Source: Mytilus galloprovincialis
Lineage: Eukaryota; Mollusca; Bivalvia; Mytilida; Mytilidae
Direction of reading: 5' to 3'
Length of the DNA stretch: 64,000 nt
NCBI RefSeq assembly: GCF_965363235.1
Contig: NC_134851.1
Span: 23,485,847 to 23,549,846 of the forward strand
Part shown: positions 36,977 through 48,710 of the stretch, in pieces
Position numbering within the stretch: the first letter of the stretch is position 1
Layout: the number at the start of each line of letters is the position of its first letter
The notes under the pieces: model-generated
Database searches by the model: none
What the model was told of the DNA's origin: nothing
What the model saw: only the letters and a program-made list of their open reading frames with translations
Position numbers and translations under genes: made by a program

Positions 36977-37890
36977 AAATTGATGCAAACAAAAATGTGT
37001 TGTTATTGTATTGTAATTTTGCTGTCCATTGTATTGTACATTGAATCCTAACACAAAAATATGGCTGATTTACTATGCGGGTATACATGGCATATAGATT
37101 AACAAATTAAAGTGCACATATGGTCAGTTTTGGTCAATGCAGTAAAATCATTTTGTTGTACAAGTCAGCATGAGGTATCAAAACTACTGAAATTTTGTTA
37201 CGTATCATTATTTTGAATAAAAGGAGGACATGCTGGAACCTTAAATTTATGCGAACAAAAACTTGTTGTTATTGTATTGCAATATTGCTGTCCATTGTAT
37301 TATACATTGAATCCTGACCTTAAAAAATATGGCTGATTTACTATGCTGGTATATAGATTTACAAATTTAAGTACACATGTGGTCAGTTTTGGTGGACCTT
37401 AGTCAAATAATTTTGTTGTACAAGTCAGCATGAGGTATCAAAACTACTAAAATTTTGTTACGTATCAAAATTTTGAATAAAAGGAGGACATGCTGGCACC
37501 CTAAATTGATGCGAACAAAAGATTATTGTTATTGTATTGCAATATCGCTGCCATTGTATTATACATTGAATCCTGACATAAAAAAATTGGCTGATTTACT
37601 ATGAGGGTATATAGATTACAAAGTAAAGTGCACATATGGTCAGTTTTGGTCAATGCGGTCAAATAATTTTGTTGTACAAGTTAGCATGAGGTATCAAAAC
37701 TACTGAAATTTTGTTAAGTATCAATTTTTTGAATAAAAGGAGGACACGCTGGCATCCTAAATTTATGCGAACAAAAATTTGTAGTCATGTGTTAACATGG
37801 TTAAAATGATGCTTTCATTTTGTATAGTAAATTCTATCCTGAATTTAAAATAGTGCTGGTTGTGGCTACATAGATCAAGGACATATAACT

Positions 37891-38210
37891 AACAAGGACG
37901 TATGACTAACATCTTAAATACGTCCTTTCATAGATATACATATAAATAAAGTCAAAATATGGTTGAATTTGATAGGTATTGGAATATATATTCAGTGCTC
38001 GTTATCATTGTAACCCAAGATTGTTTTTTAATCTATAGATTGACAGATCACAGAAAAATTTGTGTTAAAAGCAACGTTTTATGCGTACTTTATTTTCAAA
38101 TATTTGTATTAAATCCTGTTTATATAACGGAAGTAATAATTTTATTTTATTTTCGATGTTTATACTACGAAACAAAGATATTAAGAAATATTTTTAAAAA
38201 ATCGACGTAG
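37891..38210. other. right flank of the satellite, no gene
   Basis: AT-rich sequence with two 'ggacatataactaac'/'ggacgtatgactaac' direct repeats at about 37878-37910. The 83-codon ORF at 37959 has no family resemblance. Confidence 0.4.
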
Positions 38211-38224
38211 AACGGTCCTGGTTA

Positions 38225-38605
38225 CAAGTTAACTTAGTGTTGAGCAGACCAGTCAAAAGTTAACTTTGGAACAGGTCTGGTTTCGATCGGATTTGTCAAA
38301 GCAAAAGTTAACTTATGTTAACTTTGTGGCAGGACTGGTTTCGAAGTTAACTTATGTTAACTTTATGTCAGGACTGGTTTGAAAGTTAACTTATGTTTAC
38401 TTTACGGCAGGACTGGTTCGAAGTTAACTTATATCAATAGCGGACCTGTTTCGAAGTTAACTTTTTGGCAGACATAAAAACAGTCCTAGGACCAAGTCCG
38501 TTTTTCAAGTTAACTAAATTTTGGTCCTAAGACTGGTCAGAGCAGTCCTAAATCCGGTCACAGGTTAACTTTGACCAGTCCAAATGACTGGTTATCAAGT
38601 TAACT
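38225..38605. repeat. 39-bp degenerate minisatellite rich in GTTAAC
   Basis: Twelve GTTAAC palindromes in 380 bp. The clearest units are 38-39 bp, 'ttatgttaactttgtggc' followed by 'aggactggtttcgaagttaa', at about 38306-38420. The words 'gcagaccag', 'ggactggt' and 'accagtcc' recur in both orientations. It shares this vocabulary with 20510-20820. Confidence 0.8.
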
Positions 38606-38986
38606 TGCTGTACAGGTAAAGACTGCATGCATCTGTAAGACTTGCAGGACCTTTCGTTGAAGTATTGCTAGTCGAGTATTTATTTTTCATGTACTAACAT
38701 CAGTTATCATTAATTCGTTATTTAATATGAAAATCTACTGTTCTTAAAATGTTCAAATCCTTCAAAAACTACGGTTTTCTGCTCAGATACAATATAGGAC
38801 ATTAACAGAGTTTTGCACACAACTTTTGTGTTTATTTATGTGTCTCATATGCACTTCGTTAATGATTTAACCTTCCAATTGTTTTGATTTTTCACAACGT
38901 ATCTATTTAAATAATTTACGTTTCGAATAAAAAAACAACTAACCACGATTCTTACACATTCGTACATATACATTAGTTAAGCCTAA

Positions 38987-39164
38987 TACAGTGAAACCTG
39001 TTCAAACCGAACCTCTTCTGGGTTAATGTTTTTTTTGGTTTTGGCCGACATTCGGTTTTATCAGGTTCACAACGCATACAATTTGATATGACGGCTTAAG
39101 AAGATGTTTGGTCTATACAGGTGTTCGGTTTTTGCAGGATTCGGTTGAGCCAGGTTATACTGTA
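38987..39164. mobile_element. 178-bp mariner-like MITE
   Basis: Ends 'tacagtgaaacctg' and 'caggttatactgta' are inverted repeats (12 of 14 pairs) bounded by TA, the target of Tc1/mariner elements. The interior repeats 'ttcggtttt' and 'aaccgaac' in both orientations and has no ORF. Confidence 0.75.
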
Positions 39165-39630
39165 GTAGTATCCTTTCATCACGAAATGCCACTTTATGAA
39201 ACAGTTCCCCAAGCCTCGTCATCTTGTTAAGACTCTCGTCAATATTAATTATTGATTTATCGCACTTAGTGACACAAATAAGTCCTACTCTCCAGTTAAA
39301 TTAAGGATAGAACAGACCGTTATATAAATTAGAAAATGTGAAGTGATTGCCAATGAGACACCGCACTATGTTTGGCATTTGATGACTAAATCAAAGCCGT
39401 CTTGATTCAACCTTTCTACCATGTATGTCTTGTTATGGCGTAACACACTTTATATACGGTTAAGTTAACAAGCAGACATGTCAAAATCTAATATTTGCAG
39501 TATAAAAGAGTCGAAGTATTCGGTCTGCTTTTCAAGATGACACCAATACTATTTTATCGTCATGATCAGTTATCAAAATATTTAGAATGCTTCTTCGAAA
39601 TAACAATATCCAATGTACCTATATTGAAGG

Positions 39631-39774
39631 AATGACTGTAATATGCTTTCTGTCTATGAAGAAATAACATGAAAAATTTGGTGCACACTGAATAACGCGC
39701 GAAGCGGGTTATTTAACAGTGTGCACCACATTTTTATGTTATTTTGAATAGACAGAAAAAATATTACAGTCATT
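39631..39774. repeat. fold-back repeat with ~65-bp arms
   Basis: Outer arms 'aatgactgtaatatgctttc' and 'aatattacagtcatt' and inner arms 'ttggtgcacactg' and 'cagtgtgcacca' pair across a loop with 'aacgcgcgaagcgggtt'. The loop is also partly self-complementary. Almost the whole 144 bp can form one imperfect hairpin. Confidence 0.85.
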
Positions 39775-39833
39775 TCTTATAATTTAATTTTAAATTCCAT
39801 TTTAAACCATAGAAAACCACGAAAAAACGTTGA

Positions 39834-40439
39834 TGACGTCACGGTCACATGACTAAATTATGTCTATGGGCTCATAACAAAATAACGTCGGCCAATCAGA
39901 AGACGCGTTACATCCAAAATTAAATTATTACTGATTAAACATATATTTTACCCGTTTCATCCATGTAACTATAATGATGGTGTCCATAATGACGCATGAT
40001 GTACTCAAGATGATAAACTAGACAATATGTTTTATCGTCGTATATGTTGACATTTTCTATGTTTTGTCGTGTGTACTATTGTTTTTCTGTTTGTCTTTTT
40101 TATTTTTAGCCATGGCGTTGTCAGTTTGTTTTAGATTTATGAGTTTGACTGTCCCTTTGGTATCTTTCGTCCCTCTTTTTTTGACACCTGTAATATATAT
40201 ATTTATTATATACTTTGTAGTAAATACAGATAAATTGTATGTGTAATACAATCAGTGGGAAGCGTGCTGTATCAGCCACCTGTGATGATATCGATATCAG
40301 CATTGTTGCAAAAGCTTTGTCACACCTTTTACCTGTATGACGTCACGTCATCGATTGCAGTCACTGTTGCAAAGGCTTTCAAATCCCCAACTATAATTTG
40401 TATGACGTCATTTCAAACCTCCTTATCTGTATGACGTCA
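39834..40439. promoter_or_regulatory. four CRE palindromes (TGACGTCA)
   Basis: Exact TGACGTCA at 39834, 40338, 40403 and 40432, the last three after 'ctgta', 'ttgta' and 'ctgta'. The repeated left context shows that they belong to a short repeat rather than arising independently. CREB/ATF proteins bind this motif. No gene start is recognised close by, so function is open. Confidence 0.5.
40035..40190 (+). repeat. dispersed repeat, family B
   Basis: 'tttgtcgtgtgtactattg', 'agccatggcgttgtcagttt' and 'ggtatctttcgtccctcttt' in the same order as at 18385-18615. The overlapping short ORFs on both strands are repeat sequence. Confidence 0.75.
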
Positions 40440-40490
40440 TGTAACATAAAAAAACATCTACTTGAAGTATATGTATATAATAAAGTGTAA

Positions 40491-40618
40491 ATGATATGGC
40501 TTTTTCAATATCACACACAATATCAACCCTCAACCAATATAATCACTCGAGCAGAGCTCTTGGGATTATATTAGTGTTTCGGGTTAAAACGGATGCGATA
40601 TTGAAAAAGCCATATGAT
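40491..40618. repeat. fold-back repeat with nested palindrome
   Basis: Arms 'atatggctttttcaatatc' and 'gatattgaaaaagccatat' (one mismatch when extended) enclose a second pair, 'aatataatc' and 'gattatatt', around 'cgagcagagctc'. The 80-codon ORF at 40496 is read through it. Confidence 0.8.
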
Positions 40619-41138
40619 ATTCTCTATATATTGTTTACACATGCTAACTGTACACATATTATTGCAGTTTTTCGTGACATTATTTCTATACAATTTCATT
40701 CAATTATTATGATCGAAACAAAAACTGTTAAAAAATAACAACCAAAAGCACACCAAACGAAGAGGGGGAACTGGTATTTTGCAGACAATTTGTTGTTCTG
40801 TCTTTTTTCCAGTTGTCAGGTAGTTTTCCCCTTATGAGTTTAACCATTCCAATATTATGTTCCGCCTCTTTGTTGCTCAATTTATTTTATTAAGATTGAA
40901 AGACTAAATTAAATATCCATTTTATATAAGACTATTACTAGGAAATTTCTGTTACAAACACCAAAAATTAATTGTGAAAATCAGAGAGAAAAAAGAAGAC
41001 TAGGAGTGTTATCATTTTAAAGGCTGTTATAAATTAAAATTTCTACAGTAGATATATGCCCTAGTTTTAATATATATTTAACAATAACTATGTATCAAAT
41101 TCTTAAATGTTTTACAATTTCTGTAATATATAAAAAAG

Positions 41139-41830
41139 AAAATGTGGTATGATTGCCAATGAGACAACTATCACAAAAGACCAACATGACACAGAAATTA
41201 ACAACTATAGGTCATCGTACGGCCTTCAACAATGAGCAAAGCCCATAATGCATAGTCAGCTATAAAAGGCCCCGATAAGACAATGTAAAACAATTCAAAC
41301 GAGAAAACTTACGGCCTTATTTATGTAAAAAAATGAACGAAAAACAAATATGTAACACATAAACAAACGACAACCACTGAATATACAGGCTCCTGACTTG
41401 GGACAGGCACATACATAAATAAAGTGGCGGGGTTAAACATGTTAGCGGGATCCCAACCCTCCCCCTAACCTGGGACAGTGGTATAACAGTACAACATAAG
41501 AACGAACTATAAAAATCAGTTGAAAAAGGCTTAACTCATCAGATGGACAAAAATATAAGTGGACGTGGCCGGGTACTTATACTCCGACACAAAAAGACAC
41601 AATGAACAGATCTGAGAGTACTCGCAGTAATCTGACAGCTAGTTCAAAGCCACTAACAATTAATAAAAAAATCATGCATCTAAGACTAAACTATCAATCC
41701 GTACACATCCAACATCCAATGGATTTAGTGTAAAGACATCATAAACAGCCAGAGAAAAACATGACCTTGTGCAATGCCAAGTTACAGGTATTGACAGATT
41801 GTAGATCCATGAATATGTATATAAATATGC
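41139..41830 (-). repeat. dispersed repeat, family A, long copy
   Basis: The longest family A copy: 'attgccaatgagacaacta', 'ggtcatcgtacggccttcaa', 'ctcctgacttgggacaggc', then 'catccaacatccaatggatt' and 'acaggtattgacagattgta'. The minus-strand ORF at 41672-41866 is part of it. Confidence 0.8.
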
Positions 41831-41927
41831 ATATAATAATATTTTCAATAGTTTGCTTTTGTACATGATCGTGTCTGGTGAGATTTAAACAAAAGGAGTT
41901 TTGCAGAAGAAAACAAATTAACGATAC

Positions 41928-42129
41928 CTCTTAAAATTGCAAAAACGATATTAGAAGAAACCGAATGAAGAATAAACTGTTGATGATCTAGTCTTTCAGG
42001 TGTTCTCGGAACAATAACTCGAGGACATTTATGTTGATGTGATGGTTTGATAGTTATTCTCTCATGTGATTGGTGTGCTTGTTTTATTGTTGGGTTTGAC
42101 TCATCATTCTGTGGTATTGAGTTAAACAT
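41928..42129 (-). CDS. possible minus-strand exon, unknown protein
   Basis: An acceptor-like 'tttttgctctag' lies directly before an ATG at 42129, and a donor 'gtatcg' follows at 41927. The 67 codons between are hydrophilic (SIPQNDESNPTIKQAHQS), then VIVPRTPERLDHQQFIL and a short hydrophobic stretch, SSNIVFAIL. This could be the start of a membrane protein, with the rest in further exons I could not find. The exon abuts the long family A copy. Confidence 0.25.
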
Positions 42130-44190
42130 CTAGAGCAAAAATATAGTGAGTTATTAAATTGAAATTAAAAAAAAGTCGAAAGAAACCATGATTGGTAGAC
42201 AATTAAAACTATATTAAGTGATATTGATTATAAATGAGTGAAACTTAAATGTCAAATCCGACAACAAATAGCACTTGAGTGCACGCTCCCCGTCAAAGCT
42301 ACTAGAATGATATTACAAACATTAAGACGTGGATGACGATTTTGTCCTGGCTGGTCTTGAGTCACCAATGAATGATTCCTTACTACTGTGAGAAAGTTCA
42401 TCGATAATATTGGGAAGTCACATTTTCACAAAATAATCGCTCCCTATCCCAAACCCGTGATATAGAAAAACAATGCAGTATTTTAACCGACATGTTAGAA
42501 CATAAATGCGAATATGAAGTCAGTAAACCTTACACAGGGTTGTTACAACATTTGTAATACAATAGAAAGTAGATTAAAAAATAATTAAGTTAATGAAGGT
42601 AACAAAAGCCTCGTTTATTAATACATAATAATTTAAACGAACATTATCATGACATATCATTAGTATTTCTCTTTATATATGTGTTTTAACTGTTTAAAGA
42701 TTTTTCTTTTTCTTTTCAAGAATGCGCAATTGATATTGACAATGACGATTTATCGACTATAAAACATATTTCTTGATTTAAATATTTATGCCTCTTTGAA
42801 ATGCATCAGAATATAAAAACAATGATAAACTATAGCTTGTACACCAGTCATGTAATGATACAATAAATTATTTTGCCTTTTTGCCTATTTTTGGATTCGA
42901 ATTTGAAGATGTATAGTATAGAATGCACCTAAAGAAATTGTTTTCTAATTTTGATTGCAATATCAACTTCCCGGTTACCTATCATAAGAATTAGTTCAAA
43001 TTTGCATACTATTATTATAATAATAAAAAGAAATATGAAAATTAATAATATCAGAATATATATATTTATGAAAATATCCGATCTAATGATATAAAAAGTG
43101 TACGAAGTCACGTGTTGCTTTACTAAAAAAAAAGACAGTGATACTAGTAAATAAAACAATTATATAAAACTGGTATTGTGTTATGTTACACTTGCTTTGT
43201 TTTTTGTGTTTCTTTGTGTTTTTTTTTTGTGTGTTTTTGTTTGGGGTTTAGGGAGGGGGTACTCATGTGTTGAAATATTATATGTCTAGTGACAAATTTA
43301 ACCCGGTGATCCCATTTCAACTCTTTGTTGGCGATATTCGACCATTTATGTAAAAAGTCAAAGTGTGTATTTATATGTGTGTTTTGTACTATTTCATACA
43401 AGCTTAAGTGAGATGCGTAGCTAGTTATAAGCATAAAAACAGGTTTAATTCACCATTAATCTTTTCTGCACCAGGTCATGAATATGATAGTCGTTTACCA
43501 ATCATTTAATGTGTTTCATCTTATGATTTTGATATTTGATATGGCTCTTTCTGTTTTAAATTGTCGTTTGAGTTCTGTATTTTAGGGTCTTTTTTAAAGT
43601 TTGAGTGGTTCATTGAGGCTAAAAGTGTGTTAAGTTATATTTGCTTAATATCATTTGTTTACCTACTGAAGCTAACTAATGACTGGTTATGACTAATAAT
43701 GTTTTGTGTTTCCGATATTATTTTGATTATATGAATGAGCTTTAGCAGATCGAAGCAGTCAACAAAATGGTTTATTATTGTTTCACTTTCGATGTTGAAA
43801 TTATTTTTTTTCAATCTTTAAAAATGTCAAGTGCATGTGTAACCCATCTGTAGTTTTAAAAGTGATTTAATTGAAGGTCACATGAATACGGATTACATGA
43901 GGTCGAATTATTGACTTACAAATGAACAATTCATCAGCGATGTTTCTTTGCTAATTTTGACAACATTAATTAAACTAAAGGCGGATAAGTATTTCACTAT
44001 AATTATACTTTCATAAATGATGGAACCAAAAACAAAACTTTATTATTTTTATTTCTTGTACCTGCACATAATTTCCCTTCAAATTAAAACTGCTGCTCTG
44101 CCTGATAGGTTTTGTATATACACCTGTCTGTCTGACCGTTCACAAACATATTTACCACCCCCTTCCCCTTTCCCTTCCACAAACACACAC
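42130..44190. other. intergenic, no gene seen
   Basis: AT-rich. Simple runs include TTTGTGT words at 43195-43240. Short ORFs here are Leu/Ile/Lys-rich, as expected from composition alone. Confidence 0.4.
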
Positions 44191-44879
44191 ATTTGTTTTG
44201 TGCCTGTCCCAAGTCAGAAGCCTGTAGTTCAGTGATTGTCGTTAGTCCATATATGCCATATTCGTTTTATTTAATTGTTTTGTTATAAATTAGGCAGTCA
44301 GTTTTCTAAATAGGATTGTTTTGCATATTATATGTTGAAAAGGGGGGGGGGGTATTTTATTGCCGACTATACTGTTTTTCTTTTTGTTGAAGGTCGTCCG
44401 GTTGGCTATTTTTGCTATTTTTGCTGACATCCACAAACTTTATCTTTACCAAAAACTGTAGTTCATCGTTAATTAGTAAGCTGCGATTTTGCTATTCTAT
44501 TTTGTTTCAAGTATATATAAAAGCGGAATATGGAAATGATATTTCTATACAAGCATTCGGTTTGGATCTAATGTGTCATTTGTATGTCAAAAAAAGCTTA
44601 AAAACATCGCTGCGTATTATTGACTTGAAAGTAAATAATTTAACATTCTTCATCCTGTACATATATTTTCGAGTTGATGCATTGTTAATAGTTTTTTTTT
44701 AAGAACCGTAACGGTTTTATTTGGATATACGATTTAGTAAGTTAAAAATCACTTAATATAATTATGAGAATTTGAGTCATATCGTTGAACATCATCTTGA
44801 CAGCTAACGCCCCATATTTATGAATCAACAATTATAAAACTTTGATTTTTTTTAAATACTAGGGCTTATCTCCCCCAGG

Positions 44880-45062
44880 AAAAGATTACCTTTGCTGTTT
44901 ATGGCAAACCGTTTAAGGATTTTTGTTCCTGAATGACCTTTAACTTCGTATTTTATTTGGACTTTTTATTTTTTTTTATTCCAGCGTCACTGGTGAGTCA
45001 TTTGTAGACGAAACGCACGTCTGGCGCAAATACAAAATTTCAAACCTGGTATATATGATGAG
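44880..45062 (+). repeat. dispersed repeat, family D
   Basis: 'attacctttgctgtttatgg' at the left and 'gtcatttgtagacgaaacgc' with 'acgtctggcgcaaata' at the right; same family as 15566-15720 (inverted) and 7145-7310. Confidence 0.8.
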
Positions 45063-46670
45063 TTTATTTTAACAATGATATAACATGTGTTAGATTTGAA
45101 TGCTATTAGAAATCAACCGAAATATCACTAACTAGAATATACACTTCATGTTTAACTTTGGTGTATAGTTATATCATTGACAATCCTTAATATATATAAC
45201 CTCGTTGTTGTTTGTTTACACACTTATTACACACATGACGTACACATGATAAACAATCCGACACGTACACATATCTGTGATCATTGATAGATAATTTGTC
45301 CAAGTGTTATACATTTGTGGTATGTGTTTAATTTAAATTCAGAACAACTTTATTCAAAAATTTCTTCACTAAAAGCACAAAAAGGTATACTATCATTATG
45401 CAAAGACAATAAACCCTGTCAAAGTGGTCGGACAGTTTCGGTTTTGTTGACTCTTTTGTTGATCGTGTTTTGCTTATAATTTGTTCACTTAACAGTTGCT
45501 ATATTATATGCAAAATCAAACACAGATAATAATCAGAATGATTGATTTAAGAAGTCAACTGTCGGCTGTGTTGACCAATTCATAGTCTTCGTTCTTATAT
45601 TCACCATAACCTCACAAACATTACAAAAGTATTTTCAGCAATACCCAGATCATGCAGATGGGTATAGTTTTGTTTAAATGTTTCAACTTTTTTTTCTCGA
45701 CCAAATTATTGATTATTAATCTAAGAGGTATTATATCTTTCATTTTCATATGATTGTGTGGAGTTAGTAATTGTTTTGGTTCTTTTTTACTTTAAAAGAA
45801 GTGGTTTTACAGTCGTGGCCTTCATATCGCAACTAAGTAGAAATAAAGTCCGATCTACATGTTCTATGTTGACGTGATGTATATTTGGATCATTTATCAT
45901 CAAAAAAGAAAATATTCATTAGCCTGATAATATTATAAAACGTATACCATGAATAAGCATTTACTATGATGAAAAATAAAATAAAAATTGTTGTACGGTT
46001 AAAGTGACAAGTGTAGTTGGCATATGAATGTTTATTTTATCAAGGCATAGTACTGATACTGTTTGTATAATTACTTCCTTGTATGGTGATAAAGTCTATT
46101 GTGTAATGTCCACAATCGTATAAAGGTTCAGGTCATTAAATCGGTGTTAAATATCGAACAATGATCACACCTTTTTTTTTCATATTTTCTCTTGTCATTT
46201 TAAATTTTAGTATTGACATATAATCATATCCGAAAGTTAAGTGTAGAATGTAATATCCCTCTAAAAAGGAACACTGATTATATAACCAATCTTCAAAATA
46301 ACTAGAAAAGAGCGAGACATATTATATTTCATAGATTACAGAAGCTAATTATTAATGAGACAAACATCTGGTGTATTTACATGTATTGACAATAAAGCCC
46401 TTTAAAGGGACACTAGCTGTCAAATGTAAGTATTTTATACTTAAACGTTTATCCAAATACAATAAGTCTGATATAAACAGTTAAAAATGCATGTACATGA
46501 TAAATTATATCAGAATTTAGTGTGTTTTTTTAGTCCAGACGCCATCTGATAACCTACAGATTTGTAATCCGATGGTCACACAACCCGATTTAAACATAAA
46601 CATAAATAGATTAAAAACCAAGTCTTTCCACCAGTAAGAATCTATTTAAAAAAGAAAATATTATTTGATT
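45063..46670. other. intergenic, no gene seen
   Basis: AT-rich with no supported ORF, RNA gene or clear repeat. Confidence 0.4.
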
Positions 46671-46679
46671 TAAAATGTC

Positions 46680-47560
46680 AGTTTCAGCGTCAAATGACAG
46701 CTTATTGTACGCTGATTCCAAAAAATATGGTTTTTATATAAAAAAAGGAGATAATCTTTTACTTCCGGTTAAAACAGTTTACTTCCGGTATTGTTTGATA
46801 GTTTACTTGACACTGTTTCCAAAAATATATGGTTTTATATACTTTTACATTGATTTAGTACAAAAAATAGCTACTTCCAGTTTACAAAATGTCACTTCTG
46901 GTTGTCTTTGTAAAGGTCACATTGCTTACAACCTAATGCAAAAAGTCCCATGGCTTTATCATGTGTACATTTGAGGTAAAAGCAAAGGTCGAAAAAATAT
47001 AGAACGTTAAATAAGCATATGACCTTGAGCTCTATTTCAAGGACCTCAAATCAAATGACTCTAGTCCTCTACTTGATATTTTAGATGAGTTGTATTGCCA
47101 TACGTATGATATTAGATATAAAAAGGGAGAAAACTCGCATCAAATGTCTTCGCACATTTACCCTTTCGACTAAGATTTATGTGTTACGACATGTCGTAAC
47201 TAACAATTTTGTGAAAATATTTTGTCGATATCTTATATGATTTCTGAAAATAAGAGATAACAAGCCAAAATTAAAATTTTAATCATGACCTTGACCTTTG
47301 ACCTTGAACTCATTTTCATTTTTTTGGACGAAGGACCTCAAATCGAAAGACCCTAGGCCTCTATCACTTATGGTTTTCCAGTTACAAATTTATTTCACTT
47401 TTTTCAATACAAAAGGGGAAATTAATCTCATATGGGGTCTTTGTAAAGTTTCGGTCAAAATAAAACCTAACATCCTGAGGATATAACGAGCAATTTGGAA
47501 AAATAAATTTGTCGGTTTCTTTTATGGTTGAGGAGGAGATCTGATAACAAGAAAAACAGT
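46680..47560. repeat. dispersed repeat with ACTTCCGGT and TGACCT words
   Basis: Left part has 'acttccggt' twice plus two weaker forms (46760-46905). Right part has two related modules of ~260 bp starting 'atgaccttgagctc' (47021) and 'atgaccttgacctttgacct' (47284), both continuing to 'ggacctcaaatc'. ORFs at 46675 and 47298 are read through it. Confidence 0.6.
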
Positions 47561-48695
47561 GTTTGGGGAGATAACTTTTACAAAGAAAAGGGTTCGGTTA
47601 AACAGGGTGAGTTTCAAAAGCGTATAGCCTGTATGATATCATATAAAAAAAAAAACTAAACGACATCTTTTGAAACATTTTTACACCGCAAGAAAAAAAT
47701 TAGGCGGAAGAAAAAAAAATAATCAGTAGAAATTCAATAGGTGGTAGAAAGACCTAAAAAACCTTAGCGACGTCTTTAAGTATCTAGGTCTATTCTATTT
47801 CATGTTATTGGTTAAAATATAAGTTAGTTAACGTGTTTACCTGTACAAAAATATTTTTATTGGACTGAATGAGTTCACAAAAATGTTCACCTTTTTTCAC
47901 ATTCAATGTTGACATTCTTTAACACGAATAATGTATGGGTAACCAATCGCTAGCTAATGGATTAAATTGAAGGTCACATAAATACCGATCTAATTTTGTT
48001 TAATTATTTACTTACAAACGAATAATTCACTTATTTAGCAATATTTTTTTGTGTACGTTGACAAAATTTAACCAAATTGGCTGCTTAAAACTAATTTTTA
48101 TTTCATTATTTAACTATTTTAAAGATTGAACCAAACGAAATAATATTTTATTTGTTTCATATCTCGTAACTATTGCCCCATTAAGAGCATACACCATATT
48201 AGTGTTAATTTATGTCAACACTCGTGGTAAAGTGATATCATGCATACACTCAAAACTGTAATGCTTTTGCTATGAAAATACGAGATAAAATTCGTAAATG
48301 ACAAGTTAAAAGTTATAACATAAGTTATGTCAGGTTTACAAGTGGATTCTTAAAAAAATAATCTACAGTAATAAAATAGACAGAGAAAGAGGTTAGGGCT
48401 ATTTAATTTATTATTTTAAAAGTGAAACATTTCAAGATTTTAATCTCATCTCATTCAGTAGTGAATTTTATGTTAATTTTTCAAACTGGTGGTTTTTCTA
48501 TAAATCTGTTCTTCTAATTAGAATAATTTTAAACTGTTTGAAAATATGTAAGATGTCTTTGTCTTTTTGTATTTATTAACAATTGTGTGTATTTTTTTGT
48601 GTACGCAAATGAGTCATTTAAACCAAAATAGTATAATATTATATTTCATAATTAAACTGTGGCATACAATGTTTTATTACCAGGATTACATATAA
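47561..48695. other. upstream region of the BTB gene
   Basis: AT-rich, no ORF. A possible splice acceptor 'tttattaccag' at 48673-48683 lies 27 bp before the BTB start codon, which would place a 5' non-coding exon in or beyond this region. Confidence 0.4.
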
Positions 48696-48710
48696 TTGAA
48701 ATTAGATGAA

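Larger units (their letters stand above)
22880..37890 (+). repeat. 15-kb satellite array, ~260-bp monomers
   Basis: About 57 head-to-tail monomers. Landmarks in each, in order: 'atggctgatttactatgcgg', 'aaattaaagtgcacatatgg', 'tcagttttggtcaatgcggt', 'acaagtcagcatgaggta', 'aataaaaggaggacatgctgg', 'atgcgaacaaaaatttgttg', 'gctgtccattgtattgtaca'. Monomer lengths are mostly 257-267 bp, measured between 'ggacatgctgg' words. The first (22905-23160) and last (37740-37890) are the most diverged, as expected at array edges. All short ORFs in the array, on both strands, are repeated monomer sequence and not genes. Confidence 0.95.

Noticed and set aside
22918..37770. Repeated ORFs of 68-83 codons on both strands of the satellite
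   Set aside because: They recur with the monomer, are cut by stops in other monomers, and have no protein-like composition.
22880..37890. CENP-B box in the satellite monomer
   Set aside because: Only the right half (A..CGGG in 'atgcgggt') fits; the TTCG half is missing in every monomer I compared.
22880..37890. CRISPR-like array
   Set aside because: The whole ~260-bp unit repeats without unique spacers, and the setting is eukaryotic.
40057..40303. Short ORFs on both strands
   Set aside because: They are family B repeat sequence.
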